Source: Cycas panzhihuaensis (lineage: Eukaryota; Cycadophyta). Taken from it: a stretch of 64,000 nucleotides of DNA. The notes beneath the pieces are model-generated. The model saw only the letters and a list, made by a program, of their open reading frames with translations, did no database searches and was not told the DNA's origin. A program made the translations under genes and the position numbers. The stretch spans positions 201,879,741 to 201,943,740 of the forward strand of contig CM041465.1 of the NCBI GenBank assembly GCA_023213395.1, in the 5' to 3' direction. Below, in pieces: positions 9,221-22,184 of the stretch. Numbering within the stretch: position 1 is the stretch's first letter; the number at the start of each line of letters is the position of its first letter.

Positions 9221-11715
9221 AATGGAGGCAATTGAACTACAGGAACACTCTATGTAGCAGGAGGTGCAGCAGAAGTTACTGCAAGCTATTTGTAAGATAA
9301 TGAAAGTTGAGTCATATCCAAGTCCTAGTTCTCTTCTAAAAAGATAACATCTTGAGATGTAGACATTTGCTTAGTGGCAGGATCATAAAGTTTGCAGGCT
9401 TTGTAACTGGGCTAGTAGCCAAATGAAATTACATTTTCTACTTTTGTCATCTAGCTTCTTTCTTTGTTATTTCATTATAAGCATATACATTGTACAACCG
9501 AAGGTATGCAACTGTGAGGCCATGGGTTTTTTACCCAACGAGGCCTCCTTGAGTGTGATATTCAAAATAGCCTTGATTGAACTTCAATTTGTGAGGTAAG
9601 CAACAATGTTAAGGGCTTCATCCTAGGATTGAAGTCCCAAAGTTTTAGCGGCAAGCATGGCTTTGCCTTTGCTAACCATGGTCCAGTTCATATGCTCAAC
9701 AACTTCATTTTGCTAAGGTGTGTAAGGGGTAGAGAATTGTCGTTTGATGCCATTATCCTTACAATACTAGGTGAATTCTGGAGAAGTGTATTCACCTCCA
9801 TTGTTGCAACAAAGGATTTTGATTGGCTTTCTAGATTCCAATTCAATGCCATGCCTAAATTCTCTGAATTTTTTAAATGTTTTTTATTTCTGCTTCAAGA
9901 AATAAACCCAAACTTTTCAAGAATAATCATTAATAAATGTAATAAAATATCAACAACCATTGAAAGATGCTTGAGACATGGGTCCACAAATGTCAGAATG
10001 TACTAGTCCCAATGGTTCCTTAGCACACCAGGCTCTTAAATCTAAATTGAATAGAGCCCAATGATGTTTTTCCATGACACGAGCCTCACAAATATATTTG
10101 ATGTGCTTAATATTTGGTATTCCATGCACCATATTCAATTTGAAAAGAAAATGAAGGTTATTCATATTTAAATGATCAAGGTGTTGATGCCACAATTGGT
10201 ATTTTGGAAGTCTGAGAAACAAGTGCCTTTGAAGTAGGTTGTTCATCAATATTTGAAGTGGAAGCATAAGTACGAGAAGTGGAAGTTGTATTGTTACAAG
10301 AGCCAGTTTCAGTTGGCAGGAACAAAGGTCTTGAAATTGCATCAAGCTTATATAAACCTTGGTCTTCATATGCAGAGGTACTCAAATTGCCATTCAAATC
10401 TATAATCAAACATTTCTCAAGGTGACTGAACAAAACATCAAAGTTTTACTTATTTATCTGGCTAACTGATAATAGATTGTGTGTCATTCCAGGAACAACG
10501 AAGATATTGTTAAGGTGATGTTGAATATTAGAATTCTTTAAAGATATAGGAGCATTATTGATCTTAGCAACCTCTAAGATGGCATCATAACCAAATGTAA
10601 TTGATTGGTTTTGCATTGGCCTTGTATTTGTAAGCAATTCTTCAAAACCTGTCATGTGATGAGAGGCTCTAGAATCTATCAACCAAGATCTATTAGAATG
10701 ATGGGTAGCCGATGCAACAATGAAAAAATTTTGTGAATCAACCATGTGGCCATCTTGATTCTGATTTTGTTTCTAGTTGCGATTTCTATTTTGTTAGTTT
10801 TCGTGAGGGGCATTTTGATTTTGTCTACTTGGTCCTTGAAAGCCATTTTGGTTTGGCCTTTATGGTCCTTGATAATTACCACGTCCACGATTGTGATTGT
10901 CCCAAGTGGCAAGGCGGTTCTGATGTTGTTGTTGTTGTAGATCAACTTTCTTCTTCCTACAATTAGATGCAATGTGGCTATGTTTGCTACAGTAGTGACA
11001 AACAATCTGAGTAGGATATTGAGGTCATTTCTAATGTTGCTGATATGGACGTTGGTTCAAATTCATTGAACTAAACTGTTGATTAAGGTGTGGACGTTGT
11101 TGTCTCCCTCTATGACATGCTGCAAAGGGTGGAGTTGAAGAGGAGGTGCTTGAATCTTCCACTCTGTTTAGAATGCATTCCTCTTGGAGTAGAAGACCTT
11201 CAAAGGTGTTGCAATCAAGTGTGGAAAGATGAACAGTATGAGACAAGTTGGATATGAGGGAATTATATCTTATTGGCAAAGCATTGACTATACAAGATAT
11301 AAGATCATTGTCATTAGATGGTTGCCCCGTAACACTCAATTGGTTTTTGATTCATTTGATTTGTGTCAGATGAACTACAATTGATCCAACAAATGGTATG
11401 GAGTAGAGCTAGGCATTGAGCATGACAACTCTTGCATTGTCCTTCCTCTCGTACAATGCATAGATTATGTCCCAAGCTTCAACAAAAGTGGAAGCAAGTT
11501 CAATGTTTTGGTCAACATTATCTTCACAAGATAAGTGTAGAAAAGAAAGGGCAACTTCGTCATATTCTTTAAAGGAGGTTGAAGCATCAGGATCAGCAAG
11601 AATGACAACAACAAGATCATTAGAATCTCGACTAAGGTCTTGTAAAAGGGAAAGAAAACTTGGAGATGTTATATCATACGTTAATCAACTTCGGGGCAAA
11701 AGTTGGCTATGATAC
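9221..11715 (-). pseudogene. Element C: gag, protease and integrase (decayed)
   Basis: On the minus strand, from right to left: gag (11339-11031 reads QPSNDNDLISCIVNALP and TFEGLLLQEE; upstream gag extends to about 11700), then basic Asn/Lys-rich zinc-knuckle remnants at 11005-10679. Protease is at ~10700-10640, with motif LIDSRASHHMTG, where the glycine of the DSG active site is now arginine. LLSVSQINK follows. Integrase with WHQHLDHLNM and a CAKEPLGLVHSDICGP block is at 10369-9950, and further integrase is in broken frames to ~9600. A primer-site-like sequence (minus TAGTATCATAGCC) lies at ~11705-11717 next to the 5' LTR. There are many stops and frameshifts, so it is non-functional. Confidence 0.88.
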
Positions 11716-12046
11716 TAAGCAAAGGGAAGTGATAGTTCGAGTCACACAAAGTATGCACAAAAAGAGACAATTAATGTGAGAAGGTTAAATTGATTAATCC
11801 TCCAAAATCAACATCCAAAAACATTTTATTCATCACTCATCTCATAATACATTGATTTATGCCTCGTATATACAAAATATTAACAATTACAAGAGAGGCA
11901 TGGAATATGAAGGATTGATCATGTAAGGTGACATTTAACACCTTATATGATCAACTTACATGTGTGTTACAATGAGGTGTGAGCAAATATGACTCCACAT
12001 ACTTAGGCTCACAACCTCAAGTTGTAACTAACCATAAACATGACAC
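11716..12046 (-). repeat. 5' LTR of element C, left part
   Basis: It matches the left LTR 2705-3147 and stops at 12046, where element D is inserted. The remainder continues at 33621-33733 after the D target duplication GACAC. Confidence 0.88.
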
Positions 12047-12595
12047 TGTTGAAGATGATGGCATTTAGTCTATAACCCTTAAGATTTAATGGAAAGGAAA
12101 ATTTGTTAACATATGAAGATGATTATTATCTAACCAGGCAACTATGAAGATGAGCACATAAGCAAACATTAGGCATAATGATCATAAGCATGAGGACACA
12201 AATATGGAGGAAAAGGAATTGTGCCTTATTTCAAATAAATAAGAATAACTTAGATTAACAAGACTAGCAACATAACAATACAACACTCTCTCATACATGA
12301 TACATGAGGACTGGTCTCAACATACAGAGACCTTGGAGCATTACATGTTTAATGAATGTCAAACATGCAAGCTAATCTAGTTGCATGCGGGACAAGTGTC
12401 CCTTGGGCTCTCTTGTGAGCACAAGTGCATGAGGGTACATTAACCCTCAAGTCACAACATTGTGCAACTAGAAAGAATGTGGGTGCATACTTTATCATAT
12501 TAAGTGGTAAGTCACCCTAATATAAAGTTACATAAAGTACATCAATAATACATTATAAAGTATATCACTTAACATTTAAACATAAAGGTTTAACA
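12047..12595 (-). repeat. 3' LTR of element D
   Basis: The plus strand reads TGTTGAAGATGATGG to GGTTTAACA, followed by the complement of a G-rich polypurine tract (CCCCCCCTTAATG). It aligns along its length with 33053-33615, with scattered substitutions. Confidence 0.93.
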
Positions 12596-12622
12596 CCCCC
12601 CCTTAATGTTTACAATGTTAAG
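12568..12622 (-). promoter_or_regulatory. Inverted repeat enclosing the polypurine tract, element D
   Basis: CTTAACATTTAAACAT (12568-12583, LTR) pairs with ATGTTTACAATGTTAAG (12606-12622, internal) over 16 bp with one bulged base. The polypurine tract lies between. Confidence 0.7.
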
Positions 12623-14198
12623 TCAAACACCAAGACCATCTTTGAATTTCTCAAGCTTTTCTCTACCAAGTGGCATGGTAAAGATATCTGCTAACTGCTA
12701 GTCCATGGGCCTGTAGAAGAGGTTGATCTCACCGTTTTGCACATGCTCCCTAATAAAATGGTGACGAACCTCAATGTGCTTGGTCCTTGCATAAAAAACT
12801 GGATTCTTAGTTAACTTGAGTAGATTTTGGTTGTCACAATATAACTTAGTGGGGTGATTCTACTCAAGTCCAAGCTCACTAAGAATCTGCCTTAGCCAAA
12901 TAGCCTCACAAGCTGCGCTGACTGCAGCTTTGTACTCTACTTTCATGGAGGACAAGGCAACATTAGGTTACTCCTTGCAACTCCATGAAATGGCTCTTGA
13001 ACCAACGGTGAAGCAATATCTCAAGGTCGATTTGCAACTATCTTGGCATCCTACCCAGTCAAAATTCGAGAACCCTTCCAAGATGAAGTTCTTATTATGA
13101 GTATACTGAAGGCCATGCTGCAATGTGCCTTTGAGGTATCTCAGTATATGTTTTGCTACATTCTAATGTTTTTCATTAGTATGAGACATGTACCTAGAAC
13201 AAATCCCAACTGCAAATAAAATATCCAGTCTAGTGTTAGTGAGATAGATTAGGCTACCCACTAGTTATCATTATAATGTGGGATTTGTTGGTTCTACTTC
13301 CTTTTTGAGTGATAACTCAGTGCTATTCTCCATAGGTGCAGGCAAAGATTTAATGTCCTCCATTCTGAATCGCTGCAAAATGTACCAAGAATATTTGGCT
13401 TGGGAAATGAATATATGACCTAGCTGTTGCCACACCTCTATGCCTAAAAAATAATGGAGAAGTCCAAGATCAGTCATCTGAGAACTTCTCTTAAGATCAT
13501 CTTGGAGAATTCTAATCATATTATTGTCATTTCTTGTGATCACTAAGTTGTCAACATACAAAATGACAAAGACAACATGGTACTCCCTAACTTTTATGTA
13601 CAAGTTAGGATCTGATGAGGATCAATGATATCCATGTCTCAAAAAATAATCATTGATTTTAGAGTATCATGCTCTTTGGGCCTGTTTTAAACTATATAAT
13701 GCCTTCTTGAGGCGACAGACCAAATGTTCTTTGTCGTGTACAATATATCCAAGAGATTGCTCCAAATATGCCTCTTCTTGAAGATCGCCATTGAGAAAGG
13801 TACTCTTTACGTCCATCTGATAGATTTTCCACTTGCATTGTGTAGCTAAGACCAATATAAGTTTGATGGTGTTCATGTTCGCTATATGTACAAAGGTCTC
13901 CTCATAATCAATGCCTTCCTTTTGTTTAAAACCCTTTGCAACAAGTCGAGCCTCATGACGCTTGATTGAACCATCAAAGTGACATTTGGTTTTATATACC
14001 CATTTACAACTGATTGCCTGTTTGTTTTTAGGCAATTCCACCAAATTCCAGGTTCCATTCTTTTCAATAGAATGTATTTCATCATCCATGGTAGCTTTCA
14101 ACTTTCCACTTTAACAAATCACTTTAGCCCTAAGTGCATAGTTAACTGTTTGTTGCTTCATCTTTGATGGACGTTTTCCTTCTATAACCTGACTATCT
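12596..14198 (-). pseudogene. Element D: reverse transcriptase and RNase H (decayed)
   Basis: Minus 14101-13667 encodes an RT N-terminal half: [70 protein letters not shown] and LKKALYSLKQA. 13603-13271 continues with VVFVILYVDNLVIT: the catalytic YVDD is now YVDN, a lost metal-binding aspartate. LGLLHYFLGIEVWQQ follows. RNase H, to 12600, is recognisable only in broken frames (an EVRHHFI-like block near 12750, and a terminal DIFT..LGREKLEKF-like block near 12660). Element H carries the same domains in better condition. Confidence 0.9.
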
Positions 14199-14618
14199 TG
14201 TTGGGATGTGTCAGATCCACGAGTTGTGCTCAAGAACACCTTGGAAAATATTTGGGAGCTCAAAAGTTCCTTTATTGCAATTTCAAAAGCACAAATACAT
14301 CAATGGAAAGCAAAAAAGCTTAATAATCACCAAAAAGGAAATGTACTCGCATACAATCTCAGAAGATAATAAGATAGCATAAGTGTTCCTTTTATAATTA
14401 TTTGGCCTTATATAGGCAAAAATGGCTGCTAACTATAACATCCTATTGGCAACCTCATGGGTCCTCCAATCCCATTGGTGGAAGCATGCGGCTAGTGCAC
14501 ACAGATTAACGATTATCCTTAACCTTCTCTTCCTGAATCATGCAGTTGTGGTTTAGCCTTAACCTTCTCCATGCGATCGGATGTTTTTGTGTCGCTAACC
14601 TTGGAATGTTATGTAACA
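14199..14618 (-). repeat. 3' LTR of chromovirus E
   Basis: TGTTGGGATGTGTCAG to ATGTTATGTAACA on the plus strand. It is closely similar to 25235-25654, with shared segments such as GATCCACGAGTTGTGCT and CCTTGGAATGTTATG. The polypurine tract (minus AGGAAGGAGG) is adjacent at ~14621-14630. No junction inverted repeat is evident here. Confidence 0.88.
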
Positions 14619-14668
14619 GGTCCTCCTTCCTGAGACGCTGAATTCCCGAAGTGCTAAAGGGGTGGGGG

Positions 14669-16100
14669 TTATTGGATAAATTCTTCTAACTCCCACGTTG
14701 CTTTATCAGGGTCACAACCGACCCATTGCACTAAATACTCGAAAATGGTTCTATTTCGAAGATGGCATTGGCGAAACACTAGAATGCCCATTGGAAGGAT
14801 TATAAAGACTTCTTCTTTATAGAGGATGGGAAGGGTTGTTTGAAGGACATCAACTTTTCCAAGGTACTTCTTTAAGTAGGACACATGAAAGGCATTGTGA
14901 ATTTTGGAGTCAGGGGGGAGGTCCAAGGCATAGGTGACTTCACCAATTCTTTGGAGAACTTTGTAGGGATCATAGTAACGAGGGCTTAGCTTGTGGGATT
15001 TTTGATGGCATAGGGATTGTTGCTTATAGGGTTGGAGACGAAGGAAGTCCAAGTCACCCACAATAAATACTCTCTCAGACCAATGGTGGTTAGCCAATTG
15101 CTTCATTTGATTTTGAGCCATTGCTAGGTTTTGCTTAAGGGTATGTAAAATTTGATCCATGTCTTGTAATTTTTGTTGTGCTTCGGATGTTTGAAGATTA
15201 GTAGCCAACGTGTGGTGGGATGGCAGGGGATATCCATAAAGGGCCATAGATGGGGTCATTCCAATGGAAGATTGATGGGAGGAGTTATACAAATATTCTG
15301 CTAGTTCCAATTAGGAAGTCCAACGATTTTGATGGTCTGATACAAAACAACGCAAGTATGTTTCTAATGTTTTATTGAGAGCCTCTGATTAGCCATCAAT
15401 CCAGTGATGATATGAGGAACTCATGTTAAACGAGGTGCTAGATGCTTGAAAAAGCTCTTGCCAAAATGTGCTTATGAATTTTAGATCGCGGTCAGAGATA
15501 ATGGTGGATGGGAAGCCATGAAAATGAAAGATAAATTGGATGTAGAGATTAGCCAATCAAGGGGCTTTGTATATGGTATGGACTCGTAAGAAGTGGGGAT
15601 ACTTAGTTAAGCGGTCAATGATGACCCGAATTGAGTCGTAGGTTGCGGATAATGGTAGCCCAGTAATGAAATCCATGGCAATATCTTGCCATTTACCTTG
15701 GGGGATTGTTAATCGTTGAAGGAGGCCGGGTTGGGCTTTGGTCTCAACCTTATTCCATTGGCATGTTTCACATTCTGAGACATACATGAGGATGGTGGAC
15801 TTCATGTGGGGCTGGTAGAAGTCTGATCAAATTCGGCGGTATGTTTTATCAAACCCAGAGTGATCGCCAAGGGGGTTATTTTGGTATTCGGCTAGGGTGC
15901 GGGGGATGAATAATGACGTTGGGTTGAAAAAAATGCGATTTTGATATAGAAGGCGATTATTATGCAAAGTCTAGTGTTTATGATTCTGGACTCTATTGGT
16001 CCAAGTGGCAAAATCAGCTTCGGATTCATTATCATGGACAAGGTCGTCCAGCCAAGAGGGTTGGGGGGGGGGAGATGGCTTGAATGGATGGGTCTGCTAG
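14669..16100 (-). pseudogene. Chromovirus E: integrase and chromodomain (decayed)
   Basis: Minus 15805-15557 gives the integrase zinc-finger end (CETCQWNKVETKAQPGLLQ) and the first catalytic block DIAMDFITGLP. Frames between 15560 and 15310 are broken. 15310-14669 is a 213-codon open stretch with the integrase C-terminus (GMTPSMALYGYPLPSH, KLSPRYYDPYKVLQRIGEVTYALDLP, IHNAFHVSYLKKYLG). It ends with a chromodomain-like tail (RTIFEYLVQWVG, KATWELEEFI). A chromodomain on integrase defines the chromovirus branch of Ty3 elements and is thought to steer insertion into heterochromatin. Confidence 0.9.
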
Positions 16101-17600
16101 AAGATAAGAAAGAGCGTCTACAACCACATTATCCTTGCCCTTTTCATAAGCAATAGAGAAGTCGAAAACTTGAAGTCTGTCAACCAACTTAGCCTATTCT
16201 TCTGACAAAATTGGTTGGTCTAGTAGGTGCTAGAGGCTATGGTGGTCAATTAGGATGGAGAACTTGGATCCAATTAGATATTGGCGCCACTTATCCACTG
16301 TGTGGAGAATAGCCCGCATTTCCTTTTGATATGTTGAAAGGCAACACTCATGGTCTTTGAGCTTTTGCCTTTCAAATGCGATGGGATGGAAATTTTGCAT
16401 AAGGACAACTCTAATCTCAACTCTAGAGGCATCACATTCTATCTAAAAGGGTTGTGAGAAATCAGGGGTGGTGAAGACCAGCGTAGAGGACATGAGCATT
16501 TTTAGGTGGTTGAAAGCATCGACAACACTAGGTGACCATTGGAATGAAATTTTGACAAAGCGATGATAAAATCTAGTCAATCCAAGGAAAGCCCGTAATT
16601 GAGTGAGGTTTTTCAGTGTGGACCATTGTACGATAACAGAGATTTTGTCAGGGTCGACTTAGACACCTTCCATGAAGATGATGTGCCGCAGGTATTGTAA
16701 TTCCATTTTGCCAAATTCACATTTGGACAATTTGGTATATAGTTGGTTTTGTTCGAGAATCTGTAGGGCAAACTCTAAATGTTGGACATGGAGGGTCATG
16801 GTAGTACTATAGATGAGGATATCATCAAAGAAGGCAAGGATAGATTTGCAAAGATAGGGCACAAATATTATATTCATCAGGGCTTGGAAGGTAGTGGGGG
16901 CATTACATAACCCAAAGGGCATGACTTGGAATTCAAAATGTCCATGGTGGGTTCGAAAAGTTGTTTTATACCCATCCTCAGGTGCAAGAGGAATTTGATA
17001 ATACCTCGATTGTAAGTCAAATTTTGAGAAGAACATGGCTCCATGAATTTCATCCAATATGTCATCGATTTGGGGGGTCTAAAATTTATTCTTAATGGTG
17101 AGTTTATTCACTTCTCTATAATCGACCTAGAGTCAAAAGGAACCATCTTTTTTCTGGACCAATACAATCGGTACGGCATATGGGCTTTTACTGGGCTGGA
17201 TGATACCCACATCTAGGAGTTCAGTTATGATACACTCAATTTTATTTTTTTGAAAATATAAGTTTCGGTATGGGCAGAGACTGATGGGGTTATGTGGGTG
17301 CCTTAATTCGATGGGGTGGTGGAGTCCATGATTAGGGGGGAAGGCTTCCTGGTAGAGGATCAAAAATAGATTGGTACTTGTTGAGGACTGATTGGATATC
17401 TAGATGGACCTCTAGTTGTGGTTGAATGTTATTGATTTTGACAATGTAACCAAGGCTCCCATTAAGTTGCCGACTCATTTGTTTAGGAGAGATCAATTTG
17501 TTAGGGGGGGATTGGAGACCATACAATTTGTGAGTTTGTTCAAATTGGTCTTTAAACATCATAAATGGATTCTGTGGAGAATTGTTGGTGCTGTGAGTCC
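16101..17600 (-). pseudogene. Chromovirus E: reverse transcriptase and RNase H (decayed)
   Basis: Minus 17363-17133 contains FQKNKIECIITELLDVGIIQPSKSPYAVPIVLVQKKDGSF, the classic Ty3 RT opening (SPYASPVVLVKKKDG-type). 17057-16659 contains FSKFDLQSRYYQIPLA, KTTFRTHHGHFEFQVMPFGLCNAPTTFQ and the active site FFDDILIYS (about 16806-16832), so both catalytic aspartates are present. RNase H is at 16650-16100 in broken frames. Several stops separate these parts. It is inactive as it stands. Confidence 0.92.
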
Positions 17601-19260
17601 CTAAGGTCTGGAGTCATTAGATGCCAAGGATTGCTTCTGAGCCTCCAATAGGTAAGGCATAAAAGTCAGATCGAAGGTGGCAGGTGCCAATCTGAACTTG
17701 AAGATTATAGATAACCCCGGCGTAGTGGAGGCTATAATGTTATGAACCCTGTAGACCATCCCCATGGGGGTGGTGAGGGAAGAACTCCAATTGGTAGAAA
17801 AAAACCCGTGACCCCTTGGGGCTATGCTGCGCTTGGAAGGAAAAGTCAGAAGAATAATAAATATAGTGATGCTTCAATCCTTCGTCGACGTAAGTGAGAG
17901 CAGTTGGGGATCTATTTTATTTAAAAAGAAGAAAAAAAAAGGGGGGGGGGGTAATTGGCCTAGGTAGGGAGCAATTGAATCCTATTTTTGGTTCAATATA
18001 GAGGTTTAATTATTTCGCGACTGCAATATCCAGGAAGTTGAGTGACGCACCACTGTCGATTAAGATTATGATGGATGTCTTCCTTAGAGTCCCTCTTATG
18101 CTTAGTGGGTTAGGACAGACAGAGGAGGAAACAATGGATAGAGAAAGTTCAGGGACGGGTTTAGGTTCAATTGGGGGAGGGGATTCCAGAAGGGGCTCTT
18201 CTCCAATTTCATCCTCTAAATCTGAATCAAGGTCGACGGTGAATATTATTTTTCTAGTTTTACAAGCTTGAGCATGCCCATCGAACCATTGTTCTGCACA
18301 CTAAGTGCAGAGGCTGGCTGCCTGTGCCTGTTTGCCTCCGAAGTGGGAACCCTTACCGATGTCGTTTTTGTTGGGGGACGTTTTATTGGTCATTTTGTTG
18401 GGCCTTCTACTAGTTGTCCTAGGTAGTTATCTGTTTGGGACCTTGGCAGCCTGTAAGGATCAGATTGTCTTGGGCGACTAGACCATGTAGATTCTCTTCT
18501 AAAGTTTGTTGTTCATTCTACTGCAAACTCTGCTTCCACCGCTTTCGCTGCATTGATAGTGTTCCTAAGGTTGGGAGGAGAGATGGTCTTGAGTCGCATT
18601 TGCATCCGGTCTTTCAGTCTAGCTATATAGGTTTCAACGAGTGTTTGCTTATCGAGAGGCTGAGCGATTTGGTTGTGAAGGTCTTGAAATTCATCTGTGT
18701 AGGCTTCCACTGAGGTAGATTGCTTGAGCCAGGTCACCTGATTAAAAAATGATTGATTCCAAGTTTCTTCATACTATTCAAAGAAACACTTGTAGAAGAC
18801 ATCCCATATTTGGTTTGCATGGTATTCCTGGGCCCACCATTTATACCAGTGATGTGCTTTGCCCTCCAAGTGAATAGAAGCGAATGTCAATTAATCAGCC
18901 TGGGACATCGGGTTAAGAAAGAAGTAGGAACCCAACTTGCTTATCTAGGTGCAAGCAGCATCTTTGTTGAGATCTAGGTCAAAGATGGGTATATTGATTT
19001 TGTAATTGAAAGTTAGTTGATGAACAAACTGAGGTGGTCGGGGTCCACCTTGAGAGGCGCCACCTTGGGAAGTGTTGGATGTGGTTGTTGATGAGATATG
19101 TGCATTGAAGGCTTGAAATTATTGTGTCATGGTAGTGAGATGTATTGAGAACTCTATGAACTTTTTTTTCCAATTTCTCTTGAAATGATGCAACATTAGC
19201 TTCCAAATTAGAAATATGCTCGCCTTGGTTGGTTGGTGTCATCATGGAAGTCAACAAGAA
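17601..19260 (-). pseudogene. Chromovirus E: gag and protease (decayed)
   Basis: Gag starts near 19250 on the minus strand (MMTPTNQGEHISNLEANV). Minus 18737-18513 is a gag core (VEAYTDEFQDLHNQIAQP, LKDRMQMRLK). At ~18300-18260 lies a knuckle of the Ty3 type C..C-x7-H-x3-C, where a stop replaces one residue. At 18070-18020 the protease active site IILIDSGASLNFLD is intact. The frame is interrupted by several stops in 17600-18000. The run of G residues at 17941-17952 on the plus strand is a homopolymer inside this region. Confidence 0.85.
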
Positions 19261-20346
19261 AGGGATTATGACGGAGTGGGATGTAGCAAGAAGAAGGGGA
19301 TAGTAGAGGTAGGAGAGAGTAGATAGAATGGGTAGTTTAAAGAAGTAGGGATGTATGAGAAAGGGGACAAGAGAGGGGGGAAACAAGGGGGTTGGGGTGT
19401 TGATAGACCGTTGACCCCAAATTTTAAGCAAATTAATTCACCTAGTGCATTAAGATGAGTGCGAACAGCTCATCAATATGAGGTAGGTGAGTTGTAAGCA
19501 AGAATATGTGCTGGTAGGGCCCACAGGGTGCTTGTATGTCGTTTTCCCCACAAGTTGATAGTTAAAACTGACCTAGTAAATCTTTGTTAACGCGACACAC
19601 TGATTAAAATGGGATAGATGAATTTTAATGTTAGTTTTCAAGCCAGTGATTCAGGTATCATTAAGCGTGAAAATTGTTTGCAAAAGCTGACCTAATACAA
19701 ATGACCAATGCAATGTGCTGATTGAAATAAGATATGTGAATTTTAATGATGATTTTTTTTGCTATGGACTTTTGTTTTTTTTTTTTGCACCTAACTTGCT
19801 TGTTTAGATTGTTTCTGAATTTGATCAATATTTAGAAAGTTACAACCCTTGCTTTCTAGGCTATGCTTGCAGTGTTGTAGGCTTGATGTTACCTTTGGCG
19901 ACGCCTACTAGACACTTGACAGTGGAGTGTTTGATTCTATAGGCTCTGCAATAAACTTCTTTGTCGATACTATAGCTTGGCCCAATATCTCAGTGCACTA
20001 CCTATGGAGGAATGACCGTCTCCGTAAGATATACAACTGTGCAGAGGTGTTTGGGCAGAGTAACTTCCGGGTGCTAACTGCTAACCCATGCACCACAACG
20101 GACAAACAGTTGCAAGGTTTCTTATGCTAGGATGGAGAAAGAGATCTATAGGTGCAATTCCATAGCTAGGTTCTATCTAGGGCTTGGTTCGGGAGTGTTA
20201 TCTCTAGTCCTTCACGCAAAGGGTAGAAAAGCCATGGTGTGCTTAACCAAAATGACAGATCCCTATGATGTTTATAGACCCTCGGTACAGGGTCTCTACC
20301 TAACGACTTTGGGTAGCCGCCACGTGGAGTTATCTACTCAGAAATT
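19261..20346 (-). other. Leader of chromovirus E, no gene seen
   Basis: The untranslated leader between the E primer site and gag is cut by F at 20346 and resumes at 25065-25221. No domain was found. A diverged tandem duplication with a period of about 120 bp is visible at roughly 19560-19760. T-rich homopolymers lie at 19748-19790. Confidence 0.5.
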
Positions 20347-20697
20347 GTTAAAAATTTAACATGGAGCAAGATCAATAGCATCAACAGAGATTAACACAAT
20401 ATAATCAGAATGTATTACCATACCAAAGGCACCAAAGACTCAATATGAGCCTTGATGTTGTGATGATGTTTACATACTACCTCAACCACCTTTATATACC
20501 AAAGAGGTGGGAGACTATTCAACACAAGTAATGCATGTGGGACAAATACCTTTGTCCTGACCAATAGCATTACACCACTAACTTGACCAATAAACTTATA
20601 TCCTTTTACATGGTATTATAATGACCTTTTGACCCTAAGACTTAGGACTATCACTTATTATTCTAGGACCCACACACATTAAACATTATTTCTAACA
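20347..20697 (-). repeat. 3' LTR of element F
   Basis: The plus strand reads TGTTAAAAATTTAACATGG to TATTTCTAACA, followed by CCTCCCC, the complement of the polypurine tract. A TATA-like box TATATAAA (minus) is at 20491-20498. Confidence 0.93.
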
Positions 20698-20718
20698 CCT
20701 CCCCTTAATGTTTAATGT
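20676..20718 (-). promoter_or_regulatory. Inverted repeat enclosing the polypurine tract, element F
   Basis: ACATTAAACATTA (20676-20688, LTR) and TAATGTTTAATGT (20706-20718, internal) pair perfectly over 13 bp, with the tract in the loop. Confidence 0.72.
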
Positions 20719-20789
20719 TTGAACTAAGGATATTTTGACATACATTGACACTTGACATGAATGGACGACAACATGACTATCAACAGACT

Positions 20790-22184
20790 CTAATACACTT
20801 TGTCTTCTTTGAATCTCCACCGCCTTGATCTTGGAAAGGTCTTGAACACCATGTTTTGGGCATGGTCTTGGTCTTCAACCTTGTAGTGTCCTTTTTGAAG
20901 CTGTCCTTTGAACTGACGATCTTCGGGCTTTGCTTCTTTCAACTTCATACATAATTGAGAGTCCTTGGACATGCAATGCAAGTAGTGAAACATGGATAAT
21001 TCAAAATGATCCTGCATATATTTATCAACGATATCTTCAAGGTGTCTTTCAAATATGTCTTCTATCATCTGTTTGCTTCTCTCTTCTTCAGTATGTGAGT
21101 GACCAAAGTAGATGTTAGCGATATCATCATTATCCAACTGCAGCAATGAGTTACCAACTGGTAAGACATCATTATCCTCCCCTGATGCAGTGGATTTATT
21201 GAGTCGAGTTCCTGTAATTTGTGTGATGTACCTTGCTTTCTCCGTGTCACTCAAAGGGTTCCATGAACTAAGTATAATGAGTATTTCTATGGTACTCTCA
21301 TGCATGTGCTTCCTGATTATGGATATGCATACATGGAACATTATTTCAATCTGATTGACTTTCATAATCAGGTAACCTATCTAAAAGGAAATATGAATTC
21401 GATAAGCAAGACCCTGGTGACATGATATCCTCCTTATGTTCCTTTGAGAACAACTTTCTAGTGCCGCTCTAGGATATGCTGTTATAATTTTGATCTTCTC
21501 AAGGATGAGAGTGGAGAATGTAACTGAGTTGAGGGAGATCATGGATATTTTCCAATACATACAAATCACTGTATGACCTGTCACCAATTGAATTCTTCCT
21601 ACCATCCTGTCAACACAAACTAGGATAACATTATCCATACCTTTTGTTAGGCAACTCATGTCTCCACGAATGTTATCGGCAAAGATTGATGCTGAAATCC
21701 TCAACCTCCGTAGTGGTTCCTTGATGAGACTTATGGCTTTGTCACGCTGCTTTTCCCCTTTTCCTTTTCTCTTCAACTTCTTCCTCTGATTCTTTGCCCT
21801 TTTGATTCTCTGCTGCTGTATTTCTTTAGGTCCTTTTTCATTCACTTTTGTTAGTAGTTTCCAAGCATCCTCAGCCGAGTCCATATTCTGTAGAACCTGA
21901 ATAATAAAGTGATAAGCAGATGGGAGGTTATCTTTATCAATGGTTGCAAGTATCATGTCAATAACAATTCTGTTTTTCCTTTTGAAGATTACCTCCCCTT
22001 CTTCGTGAGCCATTTCAGTCCCCATGACTATTTTCCAAAGTTTCTTCACTACAAATAGACTTTCCATCCTAATTTTCCAAAAACGAAAATTAGTTCCTAT
22101 GTATTTGGGCAGAGGAAAACAAAGATCTGATAGCCAATATTCATTTCTCTCAGGCATGAAGGTGATAATGTCACTCAACTCCAT
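20790..22184 (-). pseudogene. Element F gag-like ORF, nearly intact (one in-frame TAG)
   Basis: One frame spans 465 codons, interrupted only by TAG at 21381-21383. The N-terminus MELSDIITFMPERNEYW and LPKYIGTNFRFWKIRME is copia-gag-like and aligns with element B. A lysine/arginine-rich stretch follows (RAKNQRKKLKRKGKGEKQR), possibly for nucleic acid binding in place of a zinc knuckle. The C-terminal part has DIFERHLEDIVDKYMQDHF and ends MVFKTFPRSRRWRFKED, shared with B. There is no aspartic protease motif. If the amber codon were read through, a ~52-kDa protein would result; otherwise a 267-residue product. I infer a capsid-like role from the N-terminus only. Confidence 0.7.

Noticed and set aside
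10733-10966. Plus-strand ORFs at 10733-10966
   Set aside because: Antisense shadows of the basic gag tail of element C.
17932-17952. A-run followed by G-run as a retroposon poly(A) tail
   Set aside because: It lies inside the protease region of chromovirus E with no target duplication; a simple homopolymer.
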